A model generated the notes under the pieces. It was not told the origin of the DNA, made no database searches, and saw only the letters and a list, made by a program, of their open reading frames with translations. Positions 1 to 6,464 of a DNA stretch of 12,216 nt are shown here, piece by piece (position 1 is the first letter of the stretch; each line of letters opens with the position of its first letter). Position numbers and translations under genes: made by a program. This DNA is from Rickettsiales bacterium. GTDB taxonomy: Bacteria > Pseudomonadota > Alphaproteobacteria > Rickettsiales > UBA1997. Location of the stretch: assembly GCA_947441695.1 (NCBI GenBank), contig CANEUK010000020.1, forward strand, positions 1-12,216, in the 5' to 3' direction.

Positions 1-224
1 TTAATAGCAAAAAACCATCTTTTGATAGTTTATGGCTTCGTATTTTTGGTAAAAAAAATCAAAGTATAATTTAATAGCGGCAATGTTGCAAACCGCCCTT
101 ACAAAAAAAATCTCACGAAAAAAAACACTCAACAAAAACAAATAGCAATTCATTTTTTTCAAGAAAAAATTTTGACTGAAAAAGGAAAATTTTAATCAAC
201 CGCAAATCTATTAATAAGGTAAAA

Positions 225-395
225 ATGTCTGTACTGATTTTTCTAATTCCCATTACTTTGTTTCTTGGAATTTTGGGGCTTGGTTGTTTTTTGTGGAGCC
301 TAAAAAGCAAACAATATGAAGATTTACAAGGCGCGGCTAGCAGAATTTTGTTTGACGATTCTTTGAGAAAAAATGACAAATCAACCAAGCCATAA
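225..395 (+). CDS. ccoS: CcoS, cbb3-type cytochrome c oxidase assembly protein
   Basis: A 56-residue inner-membrane protein of the CcoS/FixS family, needed for maturation of cbb3-type cytochrome oxidase (family knowledge: cofactor insertion into the catalytic subunit, usually encoded next to the copper ATPase CcoI). Seen in the sequence: it begins MSVLIFLIPITLFLGILGLG, a single hydrophobic segment at residues 3-24. This is followed by the family hallmarks FLWSLKSKQYEDLQGAA (residues 22-38) and RILFDD (40-45), and a short charged tail ending KSTKP. Length matches the family (about 50-70 residues). The start is supported by AAGG at 216-219, five bases upstream, one of the few good ribosome binding sites in the window. 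No ccoI lies in the visible 224 bases upstream, so the rest of the cluster is either beyond the left edge or elsewhere. It is separated from the next gene by 199 bases and is probably not in the same operon. Confidence 0.9.
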   Translation: MSVLIFLIPITLFLGILGLGCFLWSLKSKQYEDLQGAASRILFDDSLRKNDKSTKP

Positions 396-594
396 TCTAT
401 TTAAAATTTGACTTTTAACTGTTGAGTTTATTGCAAGCGAACCTACTTTTTAGTTTACAAAAATACTCGAACCATTCGAACATCCAAATTTTTATAAAAA
501 TCAAAAATCTGTTGCCGATTCTACAATTTATTCAGTGCGCAAGCAATTCAAACTAACCTAAATTTCTTTAAAAGGTTTCAATAAAAAAGCTTAA

Positions 595-1356
595 ATGAAA
601 ATATCTTCGTTAAAATTTCTAAGCAAAATTCTCATCATTTTTACCAGTTTAATTTTTACTTCTTGTGCTTTGCAAAAAAGCGAAGAGTCAAAAATTAGAA
701 TAGTTGATTTGGGCGGAAAGTCTCATGGCGTAGTAACAAGAACTCCGCCACTAAATGTTCAGGCGCTAGAAATGCAGGGTATTAAACGCGAAAATAATTT
801 GGGTGTAAAAACTCAAGACTTACAACAGGTTAATCAATCGCAAAAAAATGAACCACAAGCACCCGTAGAATATGGTGCGCCACCTTTTGATTTAATTCAA
901 AAAACTTTACAAAGTGGTTCTAATCAAAATTTTCAAACAGGTTCTGTTTCAGGCGCTCAAAAGCAAAATCCAATTGTTGGAACGAAAGAAATCAATAATT
1001 CCAACAAGAATCAAAAATCTGTTGAAACAGAAGTTGAATATGATCTAGCAACGGTTGAAGAAGATAGAAAACCTGAAAAAAAATCAAATTCAAAAAAATC
1101 TTTAAAAACCGATTTGCCACAAAGTTCTATCAAAGGTCTTTTTGTGCAAGTTGGTTCTTTTTCAAGCCTGTTGCGAGCTGAAGAAAAATTGCAAGAAATG
1201 CAAAAATTTCACAAAGGAAAGATTGAAACCGTCAATGGTGAAAAAACTTTCTATCGCACTTTGCTTGGACCTTTTGCAAACAAAGAAAAAGCAAATCAAT
1301 TAATGAAAAAAATTAAAGCTTCTGGTCGCGAAGCGGTTCTGTTAAGGAATAAATGA
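595..1356 (+). CDS. SPOR-domain lipoprotein (RlpA-position, no DPBB domain)
   Basis: A 253-residue predicted lipoprotein. An N-terminal hydrophobic stretch (residues 6-23) ends in FTSC, with Cys24 as likely lipidation site; Phe at -3 makes this lipobox slightly off consensus. Residues 33-60 hold a compact motif, IRIVDLGGKSHGVVTRTPPL. A long Gln/Asn/Lys/Ser-rich, probably disordered linker follows (about 60-178). A C-terminal SPOR domain (about 181-252) contains LFVQVGSFSS and YRTLLGPFANKEKANQL; such domains bind denuded glycan strands at the division septum (family knowledge). Its place directly upstream of a DacF-type carboxypeptidase is where alphaproteobacteria often carry rlpA. The double-psi beta-barrel catalytic domain of RlpA (GxASWYG-type motif) is absent, so transglycosylase activity is not expected. 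The stop overlaps the next start (ATGA). No Shine-Dalgarno is visible; AAAGG lies 19 bases upstream, too far. Likely role, by inference: septal peptidoglycan binding. Confidence 0.8.
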   Translation: MKISSLKFLSKILIIFTSLIFTSCALQKSEESKIRIVDLGGKSHGVVTRTPPLNVQALEMQGIKRENNLGVKTQDLQQVNQSQKNEPQAPVEYGAPPFDLIQKTLQSGSNQNFQTGSVSGAQKQNPIVGTKEINNSNKNQKSVETEVEYDLATVEEDRKPEKKSNSKKSLKTDLPQSSIKGLFVQVGSFSSLLRAEEKLQEMQKFHKGKIETVNGEKTFYRTLLGPFANKEKANQLMKKIKASGREAVLLRNK

Positions 1357-2150
1357 TGATATTTTGTCAAAAATTTTTTTTGAAAAATTTATTCTTTATT
1401 TTGCCTCTTTTAGCCATTGTTTTTCTTGCTAGCTGCTCTTTGTCAAATACGAACGATGATTTTGAAAAAAAATATGGCAAAGAAGTTAAAAAAATAAAGT
1501 TGCAGCAAACAAATCCAGTCTCAACCAGCAATAAAAAAAATCAGCCAACAACTCTTTATCCGCCAACTTTAGACGAAATAAACCAAGATATTTTTTCTCA
1601 AGAGCGTCTTCATTATCCTTATATTGATGTGGCAAAATTTGGACAAGATTTGCCAAAAAATTATTTTCCAAATCACGAAACTTATGAACAAGCACGCGCT
1701 AGAAAAGACTTAAATTTTTTGCCAGAAAATGTTTTTGAAGTTAGTTATGACACCAATCTTAATCCAAGTTTCTCAAAATTTGGCGCCGAGTTTGATGCAA
1801 TTGCAATTCCGCCTTACGATGTTTATGGGGTTAAAACAAAGCTAGAAAATAAACCATATTTGCTCGCGGGAAACAAGTTTTTGCAAAATTCTATCGATCA
1901 AATTAGTAGCCAAAAAACCGAGGAAGAAATTGAAATTAGTGAAATTTTAATCAAAGAACAAAAAAAGATAAATCTAGAACAGCGAATGATTGAAGTTTCT
2001 GATGAAGAAAAACTTGAAAAAAGTTCATCAAAAAAAACCTCTCCAAAAAAAGATAAAATAACAGATAAAACCACGGCAGAAATTCTGCCAAAAAAACCTG
2101 CCAACCAAAATGCGGCTGTCGATTCCACCAAAGCAAAGGTTGGAAAGTGA
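1353..2150 (+). CDS. Uncharacterised lipoprotein between SPOR protein and DacF
   Basis: A 265-residue protein that I do not recognise. A signal peptide (residues 8-27) ends in LASC, a good lipobox, so Cys28 is probably lipidated. After a Lys/Asn-rich stretch, the central part (about 68-180) looks folded. It is rich in aromatic residues and Pro, with LYPPTLDEINQDIF, LHYPYIDVAKFGQDLPKNYF and, near 150-180, IPPYDVYGVKTKLENKPYLL. Residues from about 185 on are charged: a Glu/Lys stretch likely to be helical, then a Lys/Ser/Thr/Pro tail resembling a periplasmic tether. ATG at 1353 overlaps the upstream stop by four bases; a second ATG at 1356 is equally possible, and AAGGA at 1344-1348 would serve both. 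The stop overlaps the next start. This coupling on both sides suggests an envelope or peptidoglycan role with its neighbours, which is inference only. Confidence 0.75.
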   Translation: MMIFCQKFFLKNLFFILPLLAIVFLASCSLSNTNDDFEKKYGKEVKKIKLQQTNPVSTSNKKNQPTTLYPPTLDEINQDIFSQERLHYPYIDVAKFGQDLPKNYFPNHETYEQARARKDLNFLPENVFEVSYDTNLNPSFSKFGAEFDAIAIPPYDVYGVKTKLENKPYLLAGNKFLQNSIDQISSQKTEEEIEISEILIKEQKKINLEQRMIEVSDEEKLEKSSSKKTSPKKDKITDKTTAEILPKKPANQNAAVDSTKAKVGK

Positions 2151-3325
2151 TGAAAAATTATTTAAAAAAAATTTGCTTCTTACTTTTTTTAGCTTTTTTA
2201 AACCCATCTTCGTGGGCAAGCGCGCAAAATAGCTCAACATCAAACGAAAAAGACGTTAGAGATTTGCAATTTTACTTTTTGATTGATGTCGATACCAAAG
2301 AAGTTTTGTTGTCAAAAAACCCCGATGTTCCCGTTCCTCCTTCTTCAATGACCAAAATGATGACCGCTTACGTTGTTTTTGATCAAATTTCAAAAGGACA
2401 TTTGGGTTTAGAAAATCAGTGTTTAATTGGCAAAGACGCGTGGCGCAAATCAGGCTCGAGCATGTTTTTAAACTATGGCGACGTGGTAACAATTGACAAT
2501 TTGGTTCGGGGTTTACTTGCCGTTTCTGGCAATGATGCGGCAATTGCTTTGGCCCAAACAAGTGCTGGCGGAATGAATAATTTTATTTATTTGATGAATT
2601 TGAAAGCCAAAGAATTGGGTTTGAAAAATAGTCAATTTAAAAATCCTCACGGTCTTTATGAACCCGGACACTATATGAGCGTGCGCGACTTGGCAATTTT
2701 GGCGAGTAATTTTTTGAAAAATTTTCCACAATATGAAAGTTACTTACATATTCGCCAATTTACTTATCGCAACATAACTCAATCAACTCATCATCCGCTA
2801 TTAACCACAAATTACGAAGGAGCAATTGGCGGCAAAACCGGTTTTACAAATCAAGGCGGCTATGGAGTTATTGGAATTGTTAAGCGTGGCAATCGCCGCT
2901 TAATTGCGGTAATTAACAAAGCAAAAACACCAAAACAGCGACAAAGAGCAATTGTTCAACTTTTTGATTACGGATTTGATCACTATAAAAAACTTATCTT
3001 GTTTGAAAAAAACCAAACCATAACCAATTTAAAAACTTGGTTAGGAACTAAATCCCAAATACCAGTAATTACCAACGAAGACATAGCCATCAACATTCCT
3101 CGTGAAAATTCTTTGAACTCTATAAAGGTTAAAGTGCGCTATAAAGAGCCGCTTTATACGCCAATTGCTAAGGGTGAAAAAATAGCAAATCTAACCATTG
3201 AAATCGAAGGTTCTAAAACTTTAGAATATCCACTTTTTGCCAAAGAAAAAATTGGCAAAGCAAGCTATTTTAAAAGAATATCTCAAATTATGCGCTACAA
3301 AATTTCACACTTCTTATTTAACTAA
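2150..3325 (+). CDS. dacF: D-alanyl-D-alanine carboxypeptidase, PBP5/DacF family
   Basis: A low-molecular-mass penicillin-binding protein (peptidase family S11) that removes the terminal D-Ala from peptidoglycan stem peptides in the periplasm. All three active-site motifs are present, numbered from the ATG at 2150: SMTK at 66-69 (nucleophile Ser66, general base Lys69), SGN at 126-128, and KTG at 229-231 within GGKTGFTNQGG. A signal peptide covers residues 1-25, with a likely cut after ASA. The transpeptidase-like domain runs to about 275. A PBP5 C-terminal beta domain follows (about 283-370). The last 20 residues (YFKRISQIMRYKISHFLF) are basic and hydrophobic and fit the amphipathic helix that anchors PBP5 proteins to the inner membrane. 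Length (391) is usual. ATG 2150 overlaps the upstream stop (TGATG); a GTG at 2147 would add one residue. GGAAAG just upstream may act as a weak ribosome binding site. Confidence 0.93.
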   Translation: MKNYLKKICFLLFLAFLNPSSWASAQNSSTSNEKDVRDLQFYFLIDVDTKEVLLSKNPDVPVPPSSMTKMMTAYVVFDQISKGHLGLENQCLIGKDAWRKSGSSMFLNYGDVVTIDNLVRGLLAVSGNDAAIALAQTSAGGMNNFIYLMNLKAKELGLKNSQFKNPHGLYEPGHYMSVRDLAILASNFLKNFPQYESYLHIRQFTYRNITQSTHHPLLTTNYEGAIGGKTGFTNQGGYGVIGIVKRGNRRLIAVINKAKTPKQRQRAIVQLFDYGFDHYKKLILFEKNQTITNLKTWLGTKSQIPVITNEDIAINIPRENSLNSIKVKVRYKEPLYTPIAKGEKIANLTIEIEGSKTLEYPLFAKEKIGKASYFKRISQIMRYKISHFLFN

Positions 3326-3338
3326 ATTTTTTTAAAAA

Positions 3339-3653
3339 ATGGACATAAAATTACTCATGCGTCAAGCCCAAGAAATGCAAAAAAAAATGCAAAAAGCTCA
3401 AGAAGAACTTGCCAACAAAGATTACGAAGGTTCTGCGGGAGGCGGCATGGTTTTAGTAACAATTACTGGCGCTGGTTTGGCAAAAAAAATTGTTATTGAC
3501 CCTTCTTTGGTCAACAAAGAAGAAAAAGAAATTCTTGAAGATTTGTTAATTGCCGCTTTCAACGATGCTAAGAAAAAATCTGATGATGGTTCAAACGATT
3601 CGATAAAAGCTGCAACTGGCGGAATTCAACTTCCGGCTGGCTTTAAGTTCTAA
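3339..3653 (+). CDS. ybaB: YbaB/EbfC family nucleoid-associated protein
   Basis: A 104-residue small DNA-binding protein of the YbaB/EbfC family, which forms dimers that bind DNA and affect nucleoid organisation (family knowledge). Diagnostic features: an N-terminal amphipathic helix, LMRQAQEMQKKMQKAQEEL (residues 5-23); the Gly-rich turn SAGGGMVLVTITGAG; the stretch EEKEILEDLLIAAFNDAKKK; and the ending GIQLPAGFKF, which matches the family C-terminus (G-x-x-x-P-x-G-F). The usual neighbours dnaX and recR are missing here; instead it sits 13 bases after the carboxypeptidase gene and 5 bases before trpF. No Shine-Dalgarno is visible in the A/T-only spacer, so translation may depend on the upstream gene. 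Confidence 0.93.
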   Translation: MDIKLLMRQAQEMQKKMQKAQEELANKDYEGSAGGGMVLVTITGAGLAKKIVIDPSLVNKEEKEILEDLLIAAFNDAKKKSDDGSNDSIKAATGGIQLPAGFKF

Positions 3654-3658
3654 ATTTT

Positions 3659-4285
3659 ATGAAAATTAAGCTTTGCGGTTTTACTGAAATTGAATCAGTT
3701 AAAACTGCAATTGCCCAAAAATGTAACTTTTTGGGCTTTGTTTTTTATGAAAATTCGCCGCGAAATATTTCTGTGCAAAAAGCCTGCGAAATTGGTTCAA
3801 AAATTCCTAAGCAAGTTTTTAAGGTTGCCGTGACGGTTGATGCCGATTTTAATTTTTTACAAAAAATTGCCCAAAATTTTGCGCCAGATTTTTTTCAATT
3901 TCACGGAAATGAATCGTTAGAGTTTTTAGCTTTAGCCAAACAAAAATTTCCAAAAATAAAAATCATCAAAGCTTTTAAGATTTGTGGCGAGCAAGATTTA
4001 GTCCAAATAAAAAATTTTGAAAATTATGCTGATTTTTTCTTGTTAGACGCCAAAAACGCGGGCAGCGGCGAAAAATTTGACTGGAAAATTCTGCAAAATT
4101 TTATCAGTAAAAAAGATTGGTTTTTATCTGGCGGCATAAACATTGATAATATTGAAGAAGCCTTAAAAAGCGGTGCCAAAATGATCGATATTTCTTCGGG
4201 TATCGAGCAAATTCGAGGCAAAAAATCATCAAAACTCATCGAAGAACTCATGAAAAAAGCAAAAAATTATGTTGAGCAAAATTAA
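3659..4285 (+). CDS. trpF: Phosphoribosylanthranilate isomerase
   Basis: TrpF catalyses the Amadori rearrangement of N-(5'-phosphoribosyl)anthranilate to CdRP in tryptophan synthesis, in the cytoplasm. The 208-residue (beta-alpha)8 barrel carries the family motifs in order: KLCGFT at the N-terminus (catalytic Cys6), GFVFYENSPRNIS (phosphate and substrate loop), FQFHGNE (beta-4), FLLDAKNAGSGEKFDW with the catalytic Asp, FLSGGINIDNIEEAL and MIDISSGIE (the two phosphate-binding ends of the barrel). All key residues are intact, so it should be active. The start lies five bases after ybaB with no ribosome binding site visible. The 3' end overlaps the following permease gene by 17 bases. trpB and trpA, frequent partners downstream, are not in this window, so the rest of the pathway must be elsewhere if it exists. 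Confidence 0.95.
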   Translation: MKIKLCGFTEIESVKTAIAQKCNFLGFVFYENSPRNISVQKACEIGSKIPKQVFKVAVTVDADFNFLQKIAQNFAPDFFQFHGNESLEFLALAKQKFPKIKIIKAFKICGEQDLVQIKNFENYADFFLLDAKNAGSGEKFDWKILQNFISKKDWFLSGGINIDNIEEALKSGAKMIDISSGIEQIRGKKSSKLIEELMKKAKNYVEQN

Positions 4286-6233
4286 AAAATTTTTCTTTGG
4301 AAATCCGGTTGATGTCTTCGACAAAAAAACTCGCGAAAGCATTTCTTTGGTAGCTTTTTTAGCTTGGGTTGGACTTGGTGCTGACGGAATTTCGTCTTCT
4401 TGCTATGGCCCAGAAGAGGCATTTTTAGCACTTTTTCCACATCAAGAATTGGCTATTTATTTGGCAATCGCCACGGCGCTTACCGTTTTTATTATTTCTT
4501 ACGCTTATACCCAAGTAATTGAACTTTTTCCAAATGGCGGCGGCGGTTATCGCGTTGCAACTCGTTTGCTTGGGCGACACGCTGGCTTAATTTCTGGTTC
4601 GGCTTTGATTATTGATTATGTTTTGACTATTGCCATTTCGGTGGCAAGCGGCATTGACGCCATTTTTAGTTTTTTGCCATCTGATTATCAAAAAGCCAAA
4701 TTAGTTTTGGCGATTTTTTTGGTTATTTTTTTGGCGGCTCTCAATTTGCGAGGAATGAAAGAGTCGATTAAATTTTTGCTGCCAATTTTTTTGGGTTTTA
4801 TTATCACGCATTTTGCGCTGATAATTTATGGAATTGTTTCTCATCATTACGGCTTGGTAAAGCTAGTGCCGCAAGCAATTGAAAAAACTAACGAACTAAA
4901 AGATTCGGTTGGTTTAGTTTTTGTTTTGTCATTGTTTTTAAAGGCTTTTTCGATGGGCGGCGGCACTTATACTGGTTTGGAAGCGGTTTCAAATAATGTA
5001 AACACTCTTTCTCAACCGCGAGTTCGAACTGCAAAAATTACTATGTTTTTGGTGGCAATGTCTTTGGCTTTTATGGCGGCGGGCATAATTTTGCTCTATT
5101 TGCTTTGGGGCGTAAATAAAGTTGAAGGTCAAACCCTCAACGCTACTACTTTTTATATTTTAACCGAAACATGGAATTACGGCGAGCTTGAACTAGGCAA
5201 ATTTATCGTGCCAATTACCTTGCTTTTTGAAGCCGGATTGCTTTTGGTTGCGGCAAATTCGGGCTTTTTGGCTGGTCCAAATGTGGTTGCAAATATGGCA
5301 AGCGACGAATGGATGCCAAAATCTTTCAGCTCACTTTCAAGCCGTTTAGTGGTTAAAAACGGTATTTTGTTTATGACCATTGCTGCAATTGCCACGCTTC
5401 TAATTACTGGCGGTTCGGTGCATATTTTGGTGGTGCTTTATTCAATTAATGTATTTATCACTTTTTCGTTATCTCTTTTGGGGCTTAGTTTTTATTGGTT
5501 TCGCAACCGAAAAAGAAAATTGCATTGGCTAAGAAAGTTTATCATTTCAACCATTGGCTTGGTTCTTTGTGGCGCAATTTTAATCATCACAATTTTTGAA
5601 AAATTTTACGAAGGCGGTTGGGTTACAATTTTAATAACCTCAATTTTTGTTGGAATTGGATTGGCAATAAAAAGGAAATATCGCCAACTCAAAATGCAAT
5701 TAATTCAAAAAGAGATGCAATTTTATGGTTATGATGACATTTCGCCAACTTTAGAAAGCTTGGAAGGGCTTGATAAATCAGCTCCAACGGCGGCCATAAT
5801 TGTTGATCAAACTTTTGGCAGCGGCATGAATTGTTTGCTTGAAATTAAAAAACTTTTTCCGGGAATTTTTAAAAATTTTATTTTTGTAACCGTTGGCGAG
5901 GTCGATTCTAACACCTTTCGTGAAGAACGAAGGTGGCAAGATATGCGTCAAAAAACCAAAGCAACGCTACGTAAATATAAAAACTATTGTAATGCCAACG
6001 GTCGCTTTGCCAAAGCCTATGTTGGATATGGAACTGACATGATTGAAAAACTGACCCAACTTACCGATCGAGTTGCCAAAGACTATCCAAAAACCCTATT
6101 TTTTGGCACTAAATTCATTTTTGATAACGAAAATATTTTTACTCAAATTCTTTACAACCACGTGCCTTACATTATGCAACGTCGCTTGCACGTAAAGGGT
6201 TTAAACATGGTGATTTTGCCGATGAAAATTTAG
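4269..6233 (+). CDS. APC-superfamily permease, KimA/YdaO-like (candidate K+ importer)
   Basis: A 654-residue inner-membrane transporter with about twelve membrane segments (residues 25-466) and a cytosolic C-terminal domain of about 185 residues. The N-terminus GADGISSSCYGPEEAFLAL matches the KimA family pattern, in which an Asp and a Tyr seven residues later (here Asp39 and Tyr46) line the cation site. Further family-like stretches are DYVLTIAISVASG (116-128, with Thr120 and Ser124) and GGTYTGLEAVSNNV (231-244, with Thr235 and Glu238). These correspond, as I recall the Bacillus KimA structure, to potassium-binding residues. Potassium uptake is therefore favoured, but amino-acid transport by a distant relative is not excluded. 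The tail starts with a basic coiled stretch (KRKYRQLKMQLIQKEMQ) and resembles the alpha/beta cytosolic domain of KimA. The start lies inside trpF (17-base overlap), pointing to co-translation. No Shine-Dalgarno is visible. Confidence 0.82.
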   Translation: MLSKIKKFFFGNPVDVFDKKTRESISLVAFLAWVGLGADGISSSCYGPEEAFLALFPHQELAIYLAIATALTVFIISYAYTQVIELFPNGGGGYRVATRLLGRHAGLISGSALIIDYVLTIAISVASGIDAIFSFLPSDYQKAKLVLAIFLVIFLAALNLRGMKESIKFLLPIFLGFIITHFALIIYGIVSHHYGLVKLVPQAIEKTNELKDSVGLVFVLSLFLKAFSMGGGTYTGLEAVSNNVNTLSQPRVRTAKITMFLVAMSLAFMAAGIILLYLLWGVNKVEGQTLNATTFYILTETWNYGELELGKFIVPITLLFEAGLLLVAANSGFLAGPNVVANMASDEWMPKSFSSLSSRLVVKNGILFMTIAAIATLLITGGSVHILVVLYSINVFITFSLSLLGLSFYWFRNRKRKLHWLRKFIISTIGLVLCGAILIITIFEKFYEGGWVTILITSIFVGIGLAIKRKYRQLKMQLIQKEMQFYGYDDISPTLESLEGLDKSAPTAAIIVDQTFGSGMNCLLEIKKLFPGIFKNFIFVTVGEVDSNTFREERRWQDMRQKTKATLRKYKNYCNANGRFAKAYVGYGTDMIEKLTQLTDRVAKDYPKTLFFGTKFIFDNENIFTQILYNHVPYIMQRRLHVKGLNMVILPMKI

Positions 6234-6279
6234 GATTTTTTAACTTCTGCAACTTTGGTTGTAAAAAGCCTTAAAAATC
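6234..6279 (+). terminator. Possible terminator hairpin after the permease gene
   Basis: Outer arms GATTTTTTAA (6234-6243) and TTAAAAATC (6271-6279) pair with one bulge. Between them GCAAC (6249-6253) and GTTGT (6258-6262) can form an inner stem around TTTG. It begins one base after the TAG stop of the six-gene run. A proper U-tract does not follow, so it may act as a weak terminator or only as an mRNA 3' end structure. Confidence 0.35.
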
Positions 6280-6368
6280 AAATTCGACCTATCACTTGAA
6301 TTTGGGTTGGTTTCAAATTGCTGCGCATTGAATAAATCGATGCATCTGCAATAGATTTTTGGCTTTTT

Positions 6369-6396
6369 ATTAAAATCGATATCTTTGATTTTTAAT
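6369..6396. promoter_or_regulatory. Inverted repeat upstream of siderophore receptor
   Basis: ATTAAAATC (6369-6377) faces GATTTTTAAT (6387-6396) across a 9-base spacer, a near-perfect dyad with one extra T in the right arm. It lies 69 bases before the receptor start, a reasonable place for an operator of an iron-responsive regulator. It is not the classic Fur-box sequence. A loose promoter match, TTGAAT-N18-TAGATT (6328-6357), lies just upstream. An AT-only hairpin arising by chance in AT-rich DNA is a real alternative. Confidence 0.3.
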
Positions 6397-6464
6397 AATT
6401 TTTATTACGTTTTACCATCAAAACAAATTTCAAAAATTTTTTCAAAAAAAACTCTTCAAATCGC

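Noticed and set aside
1..74. Possible C-terminal end of an upstream gene (+ strand, reading SFDSLWLRIFGKKNQSII before a stop at 72-74).
   Set aside because: Another frame is also open to the left edge (stop at 67-69), the visible peptide is about 23 residues and matches no CcoI or CcoG end that I recognise. It cannot be decided from this window.
113..388. A 91-codon open frame on the minus strand.
   Set aside because: It is antisense to ccoS, has no recognisable motif, and its start region is the complement of the ccoS tail.
408..436. TTGACT as a -35 box for the six-gene run.
   Set aside because: No acceptable -10 lies 16-18 bases downstream, and the site is about 180 bases from the first start.
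440..490. TTCGAAC-like bases suggesting a tRNA T-arm before the SPOR gene.
   Set aside because: No acceptor stem, anticodon arm or CCA end can be paired on either strand.
499..1024. Exact 16-base direct repeat AATCAAAAATCTGTTG at 499-514 and 1009-1024.
   Set aside because: One copy is intergenic and the other within a coding linker. In A/T-rich DNA of this length an exact 16-base match may occur by chance, and nothing flanks it.
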